The notes under the pieces were generated by a model. It worked only from the letters and a program-made list of their open reading frames with translations. It was not told where the DNA came from and did no database searches. The translations under genes and the position numbers were made by a program. This document shows positions 9,238 to 19,175 of a stretch of 64,000 nucleotides of DNA, one piece after another. Origin of the DNA: Reichenbachiella agariperforans (lineage in GTDB: Bacteria > Bacteroidota > Bacteroidia > Cytophagales > Cyclobacteriaceae). Position 1 is the stretch's first letter; the number at the start of each line of letters is the position of its first letter. The stretch covers positions 124,001-188,000 of the forward strand of contig NZ_FRAA01000008.1 of NCBI RefSeq assembly GCF_900142205.1. Reading direction: 5' to 3'.

Positions 9238-10497
9238 TTAAAAAGCCAGTTGAACAGTCACAGGTTCTTTCAACCTTTCAATTTTCTCTTTGAGATATGT
9301 ACTAAATGCCTCTTTGGTTTTGATACCATTTTGCTCTTGCTCCCATGCGCCCAAGAGATAGTAGCTAAATTTCTTAGTCGTTGGTTTGAATACCACCAAA
9401 TGATCATAGTCCGATACTTTGACATAATCCACGTCCTTGACATGGTAGATGATTGCTAGGCCTAGATTGTCCCCAGCCAGGCTTTGCTCTCCATAGGTAG
9501 CGATGTATGCCCAGCCGTTTGTACCTACGAGTGATTCCATTTTCTCTGCTTTAGGATGCTTCACGAGCCCCGTACAAAACCCTTCTACCGCCTTACTCAA
9601 CTGTATCTGGTGCTCTACGGCTCGGTCACCCGTCTCTATGCGCAACGTCGAAGAGAGATCAGTAGTCGATGCAGAAGTCGTCCATCCATAATACCTCGTA
9701 TCTATCTGCGACCCTAGGTACCCGTCAGTCGTAATCTCACACGTCACCGAATCAGTCTGTTTGAAATGCTCCACGGCACCACCTATGTACTGCCCAATAG
9801 AACCTACGCCGAGTGACTTTCCCGCTTTGAGTATATCCATACCCCATGGTGATGGCTCGTGATAGGAGTCAAATCCATCTTGACCGACGGTTTGCAAAAC
9901 CAAGGTATCGACTTTTTTCCCGAAGATATCGATGGCATTTCGCCAGTCTAGATAAAAGCGATAGCCCAGCTGCTCATTTTCCCACCCTGGTCCTTCGTAG
10001 CGAATAAAATAGGAATGATCCGTATGTGCATCAGGTACTCTCAATTGTTGCACACGTTCAAAACCAGTTTTGTCATCGTATTTTCTACCGTTCCATGTAC
10101 CTCCCGTTCCGATAGATAGCTCTGCTTGTGTTTTTTTGGGCAGATCAGTACCTGATATCAAATCCTTGTTCAGATCAATCGAAACAGTCTGTTTAGGTGC
10201 TAATTGAGCACGAACGGCTAGTTGATCCACCGTGCCATTCTCATCCTGATCCAAAGCCTCTACCCATGTATCAGCCGTCTGATACATCCCTGGTTTCATC
10301 TTTGCCATTTTAGCCTGTTGATCTATTGATAGTGTCAAGGTGACCACCTCTTCTCTAGATACGTCCAGTGGGTTAGTCAATACTAAGGTATTTGCCTCCT
10401 CATTCGTCGCTCCTTTAGAAGCACAGCCATATACGATAGCTACTCCACAAGCCAACACTAACATCTGACTCCAAACTGATTTTTCTCTCCTATTCAT
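9238..10497 (-). CDS. DUF4861-family lipoprotein
   Basis: A 419-residue protein with a lipobox (VAIVYGCASKG) placing it in the cell envelope. The body matches the DUF4861 pattern: conserved stretches around YRFYLDWRNAIDIFGKK, GFDSYHEPSPWGMDILK and GKSLGVGSIG. DUF4861 proteins recur in pectin utilisation loci beside GH105 and PL enzymes. Their reaction is not established to my knowledge, so only involvement in pectin breakdown can be inferred. The gene is 120 bp downstream of the esterase gene and is followed by an intrinsic terminator. Confidence 0.85.
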   Translation of the reverse strand: MNRREKSVWSQMLVLACGVAIVYGCASKGATNEEANTLVLTNPLDVSREEVVTLTLSIDQQAKMAKMKPGMYQTADTWVEALDQDENGTVDQLAVRAQLAPKQTVSIDLNKDLISGTDLPKKTQAELSIGTGGTWNGRKYDDKTGFERVQQLRVPDAHTDHSYFIRYEGPGWENEQLGYRFYLDWRNAIDIFGKKVDTLVLQTVGQDGFDSYHEPSPWGMDILKAGKSLGVGSIGQYIGGAVEHFKQTDSVTCEITTDGYLGSQIDTRYYGWTTSASTTDLSSTLRIETGDRAVEHQIQLSKAVEGFCTGLVKHPKAEKMESLVGTNGWAYIATYGEQSLAGDNLGLAIIYHVKDVDYVKVSDYDHLVVFKPTTKKFSYYLLGAWEQEQNGIKTKEAFSTYLKEKIERLKEPVTVQLAF

Positions 10498-10617
10498 GCT
10501 CTAATTCTTATCATCCCTTAGCGGGACTTATGTTTCTACATCCTGTAAAACTAACTTGCTACACGCCGTATCGATATTCAATAATTAACATTTGACTTGC
10601 AGCTGCTGTGGTACAGT

Positions 10618-11586
10618 CTACTTTTCGAACATTTGATACAAAAAATCTACAATCCAATCCGTGGTAGGGTCTAGCCATGGATCAAACAACCAAAACGTAT
10701 GTGGGGTATCTGCAATCTGATGTACTTCGGTATAAATATCGAAAGCAGACAACTGTGCAATCAGGTCGTCTTGTCCTGCATGAAAGCGTGGCGTAGAACT
10801 ATTGATAAACAAACAAGGTGGATCTTCTGCAGAGGCATGATTAAGTGCAGATGCCTCTTCCCAAATCGCTGGAACTTCTTCATAACTACCTCCTAGCCAT
10901 AGTCCTGCCACTCGACCCTCAGCTGACTCTGGATGGTGAAACGCCAGTACACCATCCATATCTATCATCGCCTGTACCTTATCACTCGCTGGACAGTCAT
11001 TCACAGACTCATATAGACTGTCCATAGCAGTCAATCCTACCAATGCTGCCAATTGCCCCCCAGCCGAACATCCCAAAATCGCAACCTGCGAACTATCAAT
11101 TGCATACGTGTTGGACTGCATTTTGAGCCAGCGAATCGCAAATTTAATATCATGAACTGCTGCTGGATAAACCGCCTCGGGAGACAGACGGTACGAAACC
11201 GTAGCTGCCACAAAACCCGCACCGGCCAAACGACTTGCTAAAGGATGCAGGTGATCGCGTGTACCAGATACCCAACCTCCACCATGCACCATCACGACCA
11301 ACGGATGCTTGGCGGCAGTATCTTTGGGATAGAAAATATCTAGTGCTAGATCACGTGCCCCAATCGACCGATAGACGACTCCTTCCTCCATTCGAACAGA
11401 AGAAAGTGTCTTGGCAATTTCGATCTGAGGGAACTTCTTTTTGTACTTGGTATAGGCACTATTGACAGTGTAGGATGTATCTCTAGGATAACCCTGACCC
11501 CATGTCGTCAATACCCCCAAAAGTAAAAGTCCCACCGTAATCAATACAGCAGGACTAACACATTTACTAAAATTAATGAATTGCAC
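10618..11586 (-). CDS. Secreted alpha/beta-hydrolase esterase, probable pectin deacetylase
   Basis: A 322-residue protein with an N-terminal hydrophobic signal (PAVLITVGLLLLGVLTTWGQ). It has the HSL/BD-FAE-type esterase signature: oxyanion-hole motif MVHGGGW (about residue 100), nucleophile elbow GCSAGG (about residue 168), and a C-terminal histidine in DTPHTFW. The only in-frame start before the signal peptide is GTG at 11584-11586. It starts 6 bp after the PL9 stop, within the operon. Families with this fold remove acetyl or feruloyl groups from plant polysaccharides. In a locus rich in pectin lyases, acetyl-pectin is the most likely substrate, but this is contextual. Confidence 0.85.
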   Translation of the reverse strand: MQFINFSKCVSPAVLITVGLLLLGVLTTWGQGYPRDTSYTVNSAYTKYKKKFPQIEIAKTLSSVRMEEGVVYRSIGARDLALDIFYPKDTAAKHPLVVMVHGGGWVSGTRDHLHPLASRLAGAGFVAATVSYRLSPEAVYPAAVHDIKFAIRWLKMQSNTYAIDSSQVAILGCSAGGQLAALVGLTAMDSLYESVNDCPASDKVQAMIDMDGVLAFHHPESAEGRVAGLWLGGSYEEVPAIWEEASALNHASAEDPPCLFINSSTPRFHAGQDDLIAQLSAFDIYTEVHQIADTPHTFWLFDPWLDPTTDWIVDFLYQMFEK

Positions 11587-11592
11587 TATCTA

Positions 11593-13074
11593 CTAGTTTT
11601 CGAAAGGCCCTAAATCTGGTGCAGTACCATTAAATGGCAGACTAACATCTGTACCTGCATCGATCAGCGCACTTGTTGATTTCAATTTCATAAAAGCTAC
11701 ATCAGGCAAACTGCCATCTGCTTGCCTCGCACTAGACAACCAATCTATGTCTAGACTCTCATAATCGTCCGCACTGGCTACACTGGTATCCCAACTGTTG
11801 TGTGAGATATCCTTACTAGCTGCACTGATACTCCCCACGCTACCGACTACTACACTGTTCTTAATCGTCAGACTCGCAAGACTATTGGTTGAGCTAAAAT
11901 TGTAGTTGGTTCCATTGTCATAAGCACCTGCATTGTAGATAATGACTGCTCCGCGATTGCTATTATGATCAAACCCATCGTGTGTATTACCTACAGCGAT
12001 ACAGTTGCTATAGACCGCATGGTGCTTCAAGTCTTTGCCATCACTACCACCCGTTTTGAAGCCATTGCCGTCTCCTGCTCCTTCTGTGCCATCTTTTAGA
12101 AAGCCGTTTTTGAAAGCCCAGCAGTTTTCGTAAGTCGTCTTCACATTGTCATTGTCTCTGAGGTAGCCATCCCAGCCATCATCTAAATTTTGCCACGCAC
12201 GACAGCCTACGAACTTGTTTCCAGACCCTACGGTCAGTTTGGCTGCAAAACCATCTGCATTCTCCAAACTAGAGTCCGCATTGAAGTACGAATCACAGTT
12301 GAGAATCAAGTTATCCGACGCACCACCATCGAGCTGTAACCCCGTGTCAGAATTTTCATAGAAAGCACAAAACTCTATGATATTTTTGCTGCCTTTGACT
12401 TGCATCCCGTTGTCTCCTGCTCCTTTGATATCAAACCCCTTGAAGTGCCAGTAGTCTCCTTCCAACAAAATCCCTTGGTTGGACGAGCCTTCGCTCATCT
12501 GAGAGTAGTCCAATACTGGTCGTTCAGTAGCTTCTGGATCAGCCTTTACAATGATCATTTTTTCTTCCGTACCAGAGTCCTTGATTCTGATACGAGACGA
12601 CATATCATAAGTCCCCCCAGCCAATAGAATCATATCTCCTGGCTCCACTGCATCAAATGCTGCTTCCAACTCAGCCTGCGTCGATACATTGATGGTATTG
12701 CCCATCTCTGCTGCGACACTCGTGATATTAAGCGTAACCTTCCCTTCTACTGTACCTTGATCTGCTGCCACAGCGGTTACAATCACTTGACCATTCTGCT
12801 TGGCAGTCAAGACTCCTTGTGAAGAGACTTCCGCTACCTGAGTATCAGAGACAGACCAAGTCAAACTTTGGTCATCCGCATCCTCTGGCAGGATCGTCAC
12901 AGCAATCTCCCTAACCAAATCAGTAGTCAAATCCTCCGCACTCAAGACCACTTCCTCCACATAGATCGCTTCTACTACCCCGTCTCCATCACCAGTATCT
13001 GAACCTTCGTCTTCACTACATGACAACATGGATACAAAAAAAACTCCTAGTATATATAACACCCTTTTCTTCAC
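11593..13074 (-). CDS. Polysaccharide lyase family 9 pectate lyase with Big_2 domain
   Basis: A 493-residue lipoprotein (lipobox FFVSMLSCSED). The GTG at 13072-13074 is the best start: it gives MKKRVLYILGVFF and is preceded by GAGGAG; a TTG 18 bp upstream is the alternative. A bacterial Ig-like Big_2 domain (about 35-115, LTWSVSDTQVAEVSSQGVLTA) precedes a right-handed beta-helix with PL9 hallmarks: NSDTGLQLDGGASDN, ENADGFAAKL, GCRAWQNLDDGWD and GNGFKTGG, which carries the likely catalytic lysine. PL9 enzymes cleave polygalacturonate, or in some cases rhamnogalacturonan, by Ca2+-dependent beta-elimination. The Big_2 domain probably serves as a spacer or adhesion module on the cell surface. Confidence 0.9.
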   Translation of the reverse strand: MKKRVLYILGVFFVSMLSCSEDEGSDTGDGDGVVEAIYVEEVVLSAEDLTTDLVREIAVTILPEDADDQSLTWSVSDTQVAEVSSQGVLTAKQNGQVIVTAVAADQGTVEGKVTLNITSVAAEMGNTINVSTQAELEAAFDAVEPGDMILLAGGTYDMSSRIRIKDSGTEEKMIIVKADPEATERPVLDYSQMSEGSSNQGILLEGDYWHFKGFDIKGAGDNGMQVKGSKNIIEFCAFYENSDTGLQLDGGASDNLILNCDSYFNADSSLENADGFAAKLTVGSGNKFVGCRAWQNLDDGWDGYLRDNDNVKTTYENCWAFKNGFLKDGTEGAGDGNGFKTGGSDGKDLKHHAVYSNCIAVGNTHDGFDHNSNRGAVIIYNAGAYDNGTNYNFSSTNSLASLTIKNSVVVGSVGSISAASKDISHNSWDTSVASADDYESLDIDWLSSARQADGSLPDVAFMKLKSTSALIDAGTDVSLPFNGTAPDLGPFEN

Positions 13075-13100
13075 GCTACGTTCTCCTCTCAATGTACTAA

Positions 13101-14801
13101 TTAATTTAATTCGACAGATTTTAAATCTACTTCCGAACCGATATTCACTTCCGCTTTGTCAATATGCGAGTTCGCTAAGACAAAATTCTTAGTTTCCTCT
13201 CCATAGATATTGATCGAAGGACCTTCCAGCTCTCTTACTTCTAAGCCTGTCATCTGTAATCCAGACGTATTGAAAGTCGTCAACCCAGCTCCCTTTTGCT
13301 GTTTGATCGTCACATTCGTGAAAACGATATCATCCGCATCAATCATCGTTATTCCTCTTTCTCCTTCCAGCATCACATTTTCCAACTGGATGTTTTTGAG
13401 TTTCATCTCAGGCAAACCTTGAAAAAACGCTGCTACGCCAGAACCTGTAGAGGTTACATTCTTGATGTAGATATCTCTAAACGACGGAGTGGTACGCGTC
13501 ACCGCTACTTCTTTGGCCTTGGCCATGTCTTTGCCCACTGATCCATCAGACGCCACTGGAGATTCTCCTCCATAAAACAAATTGAAACGAATTGCCTCCG
13601 CTCCTATATCTACCATATTGATCTCAGAGATGTAAATCTGCTCTACCACTCCACCTCTACCTCTCGTACTCTTGAAGCGCAACCCACAGTCCGTACCTAT
13701 GAATGTACAATGCGACACGTGAACATTTTTGACTCCACCAGACATCTCACTCCCTACGACGAATCCACCATGACCGTGGTAGACAATGTTGTCCCTCACG
13801 ATGACATTCTCAGTAGGAATATTTCTTTTCAGCCCATCTTCGTCCTTGCCTGACTTGAAACAGATCGCATCGTCTCCAACATCAAAGCTATTGTTGTAAA
13901 TCAGGACGTTTTTGCAAGACTCCAGATCCAGACCATCACCATTTTGTGAATACCATGGATTGCGAATCGTCAGGTTACGCAGAATCACATTCTCACACAT
14001 GATAGGGTGTAGGTTCCATGCGGGAGAATTTTGGAAAGTAGGACCATCAAACAGTACTTTATTGCTACTTATGATGTTGACCATCACGGGGCGCAAGAAG
14101 TCTTTCACCTCTTCGAACTCAGCTAATGAATTGAGATCAGGCACGTTAAAATTGCCCGCTGTATCTCCTTTCTTAGATTTTTCACTCGGATACCATGTTT
14201 GCTCGTCATCACTAGTGACACCTCCAGATTTGACAAATTTCCTCCACTGCGCCTCGGTAAGTTTGCTACGCTTCACGGGTCTCCATGAATCCCCTGATCC
14301 GTCAAATACTCCCCCTCCTGTGATCGCCACATTGGTCAAGTTTTTACCGTTGATGGGGGATGTACATCTGAACGTTTCTAACCCTTCGAAACTCGTCGCG
14401 ACGATAGGATATAGATCAAAATCAGTACTAAAAAGTACCAAAGCACCGTCTTCGGTATTCAAGTTCACATTGCTCTGCAACTTGATCGGACCGGTGAGCC
14501 AAATTCCTTTAGGGATAACTACTTTTCCTCCTCCATTTTGAGACACCTCTAAGATCGCTTGATTGATAGCTTCCGAATTTTCGGTCAGACCGTCTCCTAC
14601 CGCACCATACTCCTCTATACTCACCGTGTAGTCTGGAAAGGAAGGTTCTTCCACTTTGGGCATATCAAACTCTAGGCCGTCATACAAAAACGCCGTCTCG
14701 TCGACCGTCTCTACCGCTACCGTAGCATTGGGCTGGCACGCCTGCATACCGAGTGCTGCTATCAATACTACCCCTACAATTCTTTTCATGTCTATTTTCA
14801 T
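13101..14801 (-). CDS. GH28 polygalacturonase-like lipoprotein
   Basis: A 566-residue protein starting at the ATG at 14799-14801, which avoids overlap with the pectinesterase gene and leaves a lipobox (LIAALGMQACQPN). The Pectate_lyase_3-type entry (YGAVGDGLTENSEAINQA) leads into a GH28 beta-helix with the catalytic Asp cluster: NGDGLDLESC, VGDDAICFKSG, GHGGFVVGSEMSGG and the substrate-binding RFKSTRGRGG. GH28 enzymes hydrolyse alpha-1,4 links in polygalacturonate or rhamnogalacturonan, often from the non-reducing end in multi-enzyme loci. It sits in the operon between CE8 and PL9, 23 bp after the pectinesterase stop. Confidence 0.92.
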   Translation of the reverse strand: MKIDMKRIVGVVLIAALGMQACQPNATVAVETVDETAFLYDGLEFDMPKVEEPSFPDYTVSIEEYGAVGDGLTENSEAINQAILEVSQNGGGKVVIPKGIWLTGPIKLQSNVNLNTEDGALVLFSTDFDLYPIVATSFEGLETFRCTSPINGKNLTNVAITGGGVFDGSGDSWRPVKRSKLTEAQWRKFVKSGGVTSDDEQTWYPSEKSKKGDTAGNFNVPDLNSLAEFEEVKDFLRPVMVNIISSNKVLFDGPTFQNSPAWNLHPIMCENVILRNLTIRNPWYSQNGDGLDLESCKNVLIYNNSFDVGDDAICFKSGKDEDGLKRNIPTENVIVRDNIVYHGHGGFVVGSEMSGGVKNVHVSHCTFIGTDCGLRFKSTRGRGGVVEQIYISEINMVDIGAEAIRFNLFYGGESPVASDGSVGKDMAKAKEVAVTRTTPSFRDIYIKNVTSTGSGVAAFFQGLPEMKLKNIQLENVMLEGERGITMIDADDIVFTNVTIKQQKGAGLTTFNTSGLQMTGLEVRELEGPSINIYGEETKNFVLANSHIDKAEVNIGSEVDLKSVELN

Positions 14802-14824
14802 ATTCACTGTATTAAATCTCTTTC

Positions 14825-15805
14825 TTAAGGCTCTACTGTTGTTTGTTCGTTGGGATTCCACCCACCGAGGACTGTCACTACATCATACTTCTGCACCTCC
14901 GACGGACTCAGCTGATGTGACCAAGCGACACGCTCATCGGGTGCTGCTCCTGACCCTCTAGACTCGTACTCGGCATAGTATGCGGTTGATTCCGCATTGG
15001 GTTTGTCCCAATTGTGCCATCCCTCTGGTACAATGTGCTCGTCCATCGTACATCCGATATATACCGTCTGTGCATAATCTCTCCAAGGCCGTCCCAAATA
15101 GACCGATCCCTTGGGTGCATCTCCTGATAATCTACAGTTGAGGAAGACAAAACCATACGCAGAGGATTCTACTGTACTCGCCGCTGTAATGTATCTCCCT
15201 CCCGTCTTCGAGTATATCTCACATTGCTCGAAAACTGCTGTAGACCAACCGAATATGTAATCTGTTGTCCCTTCGATGTAGCAGTTCTTGTAGTACTGCC
15301 TCGAATTTTTTCCGTGTGGGTAGAGCGTATCTTGGTAGCCCAAGAACCTACAGCCCACAAATGCCACTCGGTCTCCATCGACCCGTACTGCCACTGCCTG
15401 CCCTACGGGTCCAGACGAATTCTCAAACGTGAGATTCTCCGCTCTGAAACCATCGCCATAAACATAAAAACTAGATGACCCTGACGTACCGATGCGTTCT
15501 CCGAATCGGTTGAGCTTGTCCGCAAAATCGTCGTAGGTCAACACCGTCTCTTTCACAGACTCACCGATGAGTGTGACGTTGGTCTTAGAACCTGCCAAGA
15601 CCAATTTCTCTTTGTACACCCCTTTTTTAATCAAAATACGTGTCTCTGCTTTTCGGATATCCGGCACGGCATCCAGTGCAGCTTGTACGGTCGTATAATC
15701 CCCCGAGCCATCCAGCGCCACGACGAAATCATACTGATCCGCCTGCGCACTCGCTCCCAAGGTGCTACCAATCCAAAACAACGCTATGATAAGAGGCAAT
15801 CGCAT
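14825..15805 (-). CDS. CE8 pectin methylesterase (pectinesterase)
   Basis: A 326-residue secreted enzyme (signal ending GASAQA). It removes methyl esters from homogalacturonan, producing the pectate that the lyases need. All four family signatures are visible: GQAVAVRV, GYQDTLYPHG (first catalytic Asp), GTTDYIFGWS (nucleophile Asp) and YLGRPWRDYAQ (Arg/Trp). Length is typical for bacterial CE8. The start ATG follows the GH105 stop codon by a single base, so the two are probably translationally coupled. Confidence 0.96.
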   Translation of the reverse strand: MRLPLIIALFWIGSTLGASAQADQYDFVVALDGSGDYTTVQAALDAVPDIRKAETRILIKKGVYKEKLVLAGSKTNVTLIGESVKETVLTYDDFADKLNRFGERIGTSGSSSFYVYGDGFRAENLTFENSSGPVGQAVAVRVDGDRVAFVGCRFLGYQDTLYPHGKNSRQYYKNCYIEGTTDYIFGWSTAVFEQCEIYSKTGGRYITAASTVESSAYGFVFLNCRLSGDAPKGSVYLGRPWRDYAQTVYIGCTMDEHIVPEGWHNWDKPNAESTAYYAEYESRGSGAAPDERVAWSHQLSPSEVQKYDVVTVLGGWNPNEQTTVEP

Positions 15806-15806
15806 G

Positions 15807-17021
15807 TTACAGTTCTGTATTGAGGTTTTCGTATAGCAAGGCTGCCATGATGAATGGCCCTATGCCTTTCGGGTCGTTGTCTCGAATCTCTTCGCCCACA
15901 TAGTACTCGAAAGAAGCATCTCTATAAGGATCTCCACCCAATCCTGCTACACCACATACTTTGGTCAGACTGACTGTCCCATCAGCATTTTCTATCACAT
16001 AGTCGTTAAGCATCCCTTCGTAGGCCTTTTTGGCATTCGCCAAATACGCTTGATCGATGTATTCATATTTGACAGCCTTTAGTAGAGCGTAGGCAAACAT
16101 GCTCGTGCATGATGTTTCGAGGTAGTTGCCTTCACGATCGCCCTGATCCAACACCTGCCACCACAGCCCTGACGCATCTTGGTAGGTCACCAAACCCTCT
16201 ACGAGTTTATTGAGAATGTCTATCACCTCGTATCGTCTCGGATGATTGGCCGGGATGTAATCCAGTACATCTACCAAAGCCATCGCATACCAACCCATCG
16301 CTCGTCCCCAAAAGTGTGGAGAAACGCCCGTCTCAGGATTGGACCATTTTTGTTCTCTGCTCTCATCCCATCCGTGGTAGTAGAGTTTTTTGTCTTGGTC
16401 ATAGGTGTACTTGTCTACCAATGTGATCTGATGGATCACTTCGTCAAACAAAGCAGGTTCGTCAAACGCCGCACCGTACTGAGCCAAAAAAGGTGAGCCC
16501 ATGTACAATCCATCCAACCACATCTGATAGGGGTATCTTTTCTTGTGCCAAAACCCACCTTCCGAGGTACGCGGGTGACCGTTCATTTGATCTCTTAGCG
16601 TATCGATCGCCTTGAGGTACTTTGGTTTTTGATCGAGTTTGTACACCTCCATCAATACTTTACCTGGATTGATTCGGTCGATATTGAAATCTCTTTTTTT
16701 GTAGGTCTTGATACTCCCGTCTTCGTTGATCATCGAGTCCAAAAAGTACTTGGCATAGTCTAGGTATTTCTCCTTGCCTGTTGACTCGTATACTTGTACC
16801 ATCGCAGAGCATACCAAACCGTTGGTATACTCCCATTTGGGTTTCTCCCGAAAATCCAACAACCGAGGGTCAGGATTGCGCTGCATCTCCGAGTCCGCCA
16901 TACGTACAGACATGGGAGCCTCATTGCTTTCGGTCACGGTTTCCTGCTTCTCTTTACCAGTCGTCGTACAAGCCGCCAGTAGTACGGATAGAATATAGAT
17001 GTATGTTTTGGTTACCCTCAT
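15807..17021 (-). CDS. GH105 unsaturated uronyl hydrolase (lipoprotein)
   Basis: A 404-residue lipoprotein (lipobox LSVLLAACTTT). GH105 motifs: GGFWHKKRYPYQMWLDGLYM with the catalytic Asp, YYHGWDESREQKWS, and FWGRAMGWYAMALVDVLDYI. The LWWQVLDQ and SCTSMFAYALLK segments also match the family. It differs clearly from the distal GH105 of this locus: this one has the WLDGLYM box, the other TVDGAYM. Its ATG overlaps the PL1 stop (ATGA). It would act on unsaturated oligogalacturonides or rhamnogalacturonides in the periplasm. Confidence 0.93.
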   Translation of the reverse strand: MRVTKTYIYILSVLLAACTTTGKEKQETVTESNEAPMSVRMADSEMQRNPDPRLLDFREKPKWEYTNGLVCSAMVQVYESTGKEKYLDYAKYFLDSMINEDGSIKTYKKRDFNIDRINPGKVLMEVYKLDQKPKYLKAIDTLRDQMNGHPRTSEGGFWHKKRYPYQMWLDGLYMGSPFLAQYGAAFDEPALFDEVIHQITLVDKYTYDQDKKLYYHGWDESREQKWSNPETGVSPHFWGRAMGWYAMALVDVLDYIPANHPRRYEVIDILNKLVEGLVTYQDASGLWWQVLDQGDREGNYLETSCTSMFAYALLKAVKYEYIDQAYLANAKKAYEGMLNDYVIENADGTVSLTKVCGVAGLGGDPYRDASFEYYVGEEIRDNDPKGIGPFIMAALLYENLNTEL

Positions 17022-18382
17022 TTGTTCGTCTTTTTAGCCAATAGAAATTCGAAATAATACTCGATGTTGGTATAATCACTACCCAAGTCGTACGCTTGAT
17101 GATCCTTTGGATCTTTAGGATCTAGCCCATTCTCCTTTTCCCATCGATCACTCATACCGTCTTGATCTTTGTCTTTTGGTGCTTTGCCTCCGACCAATAC
17201 GGGCCAGTTGCCTACATCGCTCTGTGTATCGATGATCCCATTGGACTCCTTACCATACGTAGCAGTACCCTCGGAGACCTCTGTCACGATGCGTTGATCC
17301 AAGACATCTCGTCTATGGCTCGCCCCTGCCTGTGCCAGCACAAGTGCCAACGCTTCGTCCGCAGACTGCGTAGTGACTCCCGCTACATCGATAGGTTCAG
17401 TGAGTAGGCCCTCGACAGGAAAATCCCCCTTGACACCCAAACTGTTGTCAGCGGTAATATCATCTTGCCCCAAGATCCTGTTGCCTGACAAGTAAAATGT
17501 TCCGTAAGGAGCGAAAGGTTCTACGATAATCCTTGCTTTTTTGCCTTGCGTAGCTGGACCAGGTTTGTAGTAGTTGCCGATCATGTTGTGGTTACCCTCT
17601 TCGCCACCATAAGCACTGTTGGCCTTCCAGTTGTAGATGACGTTGTTGCGAAAGTCCACTATTTCTTCTTCGGGTACCTTGTGATAGCGCGCCCCACAGA
17701 ATCTTGGATTTCGGCTCTTGTGATGTGCCAATAGGTTGTGATGAAAGGAAGCTTTTTTCCCTCCCCAGATTCCGCCATAGCCATGCTCACCTTTTTTATG
17801 CACCGAGTTGTTGAGACTCTCGCTGATGATGCACCACTGCAACGTAAAGTTCTCATTGTCATAGAAGGTGGCCGTCTCATCCGTTCCCCAGCTGAATGTA
17901 CAGTGATCGAGTATGATGTCCTTCTTTCGGGTGATACTGATGGCGTCATCCTGCTCAGCAGCCAAATCCCCCATACGCACGCGGATGTAGCGTATGATGA
18001 CATTCGATGCGCTGACCTTGAGAGCATAGTTTTGCAAGCAGATGCCTTCTCCTGGTGCGGTCTGCCCAGCGATGGTGACATTGCCACTGTTGATTTTCAA
18101 TTCTGACTCTAAGACGATGTTGCCACTGACTGCAAATACAATCGTTCTTGGCCCTTTGGTCTCGATGGCTTCACGCAAAGTACCTGCTCCACTGTCTGCC
18201 AAACTGGTCACAATGAGCACTTGTCCACCTCTGCCCCCTGTCGTGTACTGACCATAGCCCTCCGCGCTCGGGAATGCCAAAGTCTGCGCTTGCAATCCTA
18301 TTGAAAAGAAGGTACAAACTACCGCAAGGCAAATTTGAATGTGCTTGAATGAAATAGACAATATAGACTTTTGGTCTAGCAT
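17018..18382 (-). CDS. PL1-family pectate lyase
   Basis: A 454-residue secreted protein (signal FFSIGLQAQ) with a PL1 beta-helix. The start AFPSAEGYGQYTTGGRGG, the segments IRYIRVRMGD and DHCTFSWGTDE, and RNPRF with the catalytic arginine are characteristic. The C-terminus carries a thrombospondin-type-3-like Ca2+ motif (DKDQDGMSDRWE) followed by YTNIEYYFEFLL, common in Bacteroidota PL1 proteins. The enzyme cleaves demethylated homogalacturonan by beta-elimination. The gene overlaps the CE12 stop by one base (TAATG) and the downstream GH105 start by four bases. Confidence 0.92.
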   Translation of the reverse strand: MLDQKSILSISFKHIQICLAVVCTFFSIGLQAQTLAFPSAEGYGQYTTGGRGGQVLIVTSLADSGAGTLREAIETKGPRTIVFAVSGNIVLESELKINSGNVTIAGQTAPGEGICLQNYALKVSASNVIIRYIRVRMGDLAAEQDDAISITRKKDIILDHCTFSWGTDETATFYDNENFTLQWCIISESLNNSVHKKGEHGYGGIWGGKKASFHHNLLAHHKSRNPRFCGARYHKVPEEEIVDFRNNVIYNWKANSAYGGEEGNHNMIGNYYKPGPATQGKKARIIVEPFAPYGTFYLSGNRILGQDDITADNSLGVKGDFPVEGLLTEPIDVAGVTTQSADEALALVLAQAGASHRRDVLDQRIVTEVSEGTATYGKESNGIIDTQSDVGNWPVLVGGKAPKDKDQDGMSDRWEKENGLDPKDPKDHQAYDLGSDYTNIEYYFEFLLAKKTNK

Positions 18383-19146
18383 TAATTATTTGTTTTTAGG
18401 TTCTCAGCCTTCAAATATTTCACAAAGGGAAAGCCCTGATTTTTCATTTCTTTGATGGCCAGTTGAGCCATCTGTTGTGCCCCATATTTGGAGAAATGTG
18501 TATCGTCCTGTTTGCCCTCTGGCTTGTAAGAAGACTCCCCCGGCTCTAGCCAGAGATATAGTTCTTTTGATTTTGGGTCTCCCATACTCGCGACGAGTTG
18601 CTCGGAATACCACTGCATGTCCACGAATGGCACGTCTAGCTCGATGGCCAGCTGTCTCATCACATAAGGATACACGCCGTGTGTGTCGATGAGAACACCT
18701 TCTTCATTGAATTTTCGTCTGACGATCGAACTAAATAATACTGGTTTTGCTCCCAAAGCGTGTGCTTCAGTCACATAGGTCTTGAGGTTGTTGCGGTAGC
18801 CGGTATACGGGTTCGTATAGCGTTCGGCATCTTTGCTTTTTTGGTCGTTGTGACCGAATTGAATGAAGACATAGTCTCCGGATTTGATTTGTGCTTTCAC
18901 ACGGTCCCACTTTCCTTCTTCGATGAAGCTCTTGGTACTACGACCATTCACCGCATGGTTGACCACTGTCACTGCTGAGTCAAAATAACTCGGCAGCACT
19001 TGCCCCCATCCGTGTTCTGGATTGAGTTCTGGATCCTTTTTGTCTGCCATCGTCGAGTCTCCCACCAAATGAAGCGTGTAGGATTCCTGCTGATGACATC
19101 CACTCATCCATATCGTGAGAAGAAAAATCAGAAAATATTTCAACAT
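18382..19146 (-). CDS. CE12 rhamnogalacturonan acetylesterase (SGNH hydrolase)
   Basis: A 254-residue lipoprotein from the ATG at 19144-19146, which gives a signal with lipobox (LLTIWMSGCHQQ); an upstream in-frame start would add 18 residues that spoil the signal. SGNH blocks are intact: GDSTMAD (nucleophile Ser), the Gly of block II in AVNGRSTKSF, GHNDQKS (Asn), and DDTHFSKYG (Asp/His dyad). This layout is that of the RhgT/YxiM rhamnogalacturonan acetylesterases. It is the first enzyme gene after the SusCD-lipoprotein trio and removes acetyl groups blocking RG backbone cleavage. Confidence 0.9.
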   Translation of the reverse strand: MLKYFLIFLLTIWMSGCHQQESYTLHLVGDSTMADKKDPELNPEHGWGQVLPSYFDSAVTVVNHAVNGRSTKSFIEEGKWDRVKAQIKSGDYVFIQFGHNDQKSKDAERYTNPYTGYRNNLKTYVTEAHALGAKPVLFSSIVRRKFNEEGVLIDTHGVYPYVMRQLAIELDVPFVDMQWYSEQLVASMGDPKSKELYLWLEPGESSYKPEGKQDDTHFSKYGAQQMAQLAIKEMKNQGFPFVKYLKAENLKTNN

Positions 19147-19175
19147 TGATGTTGTCAAAAAATGAAATTGAGAGA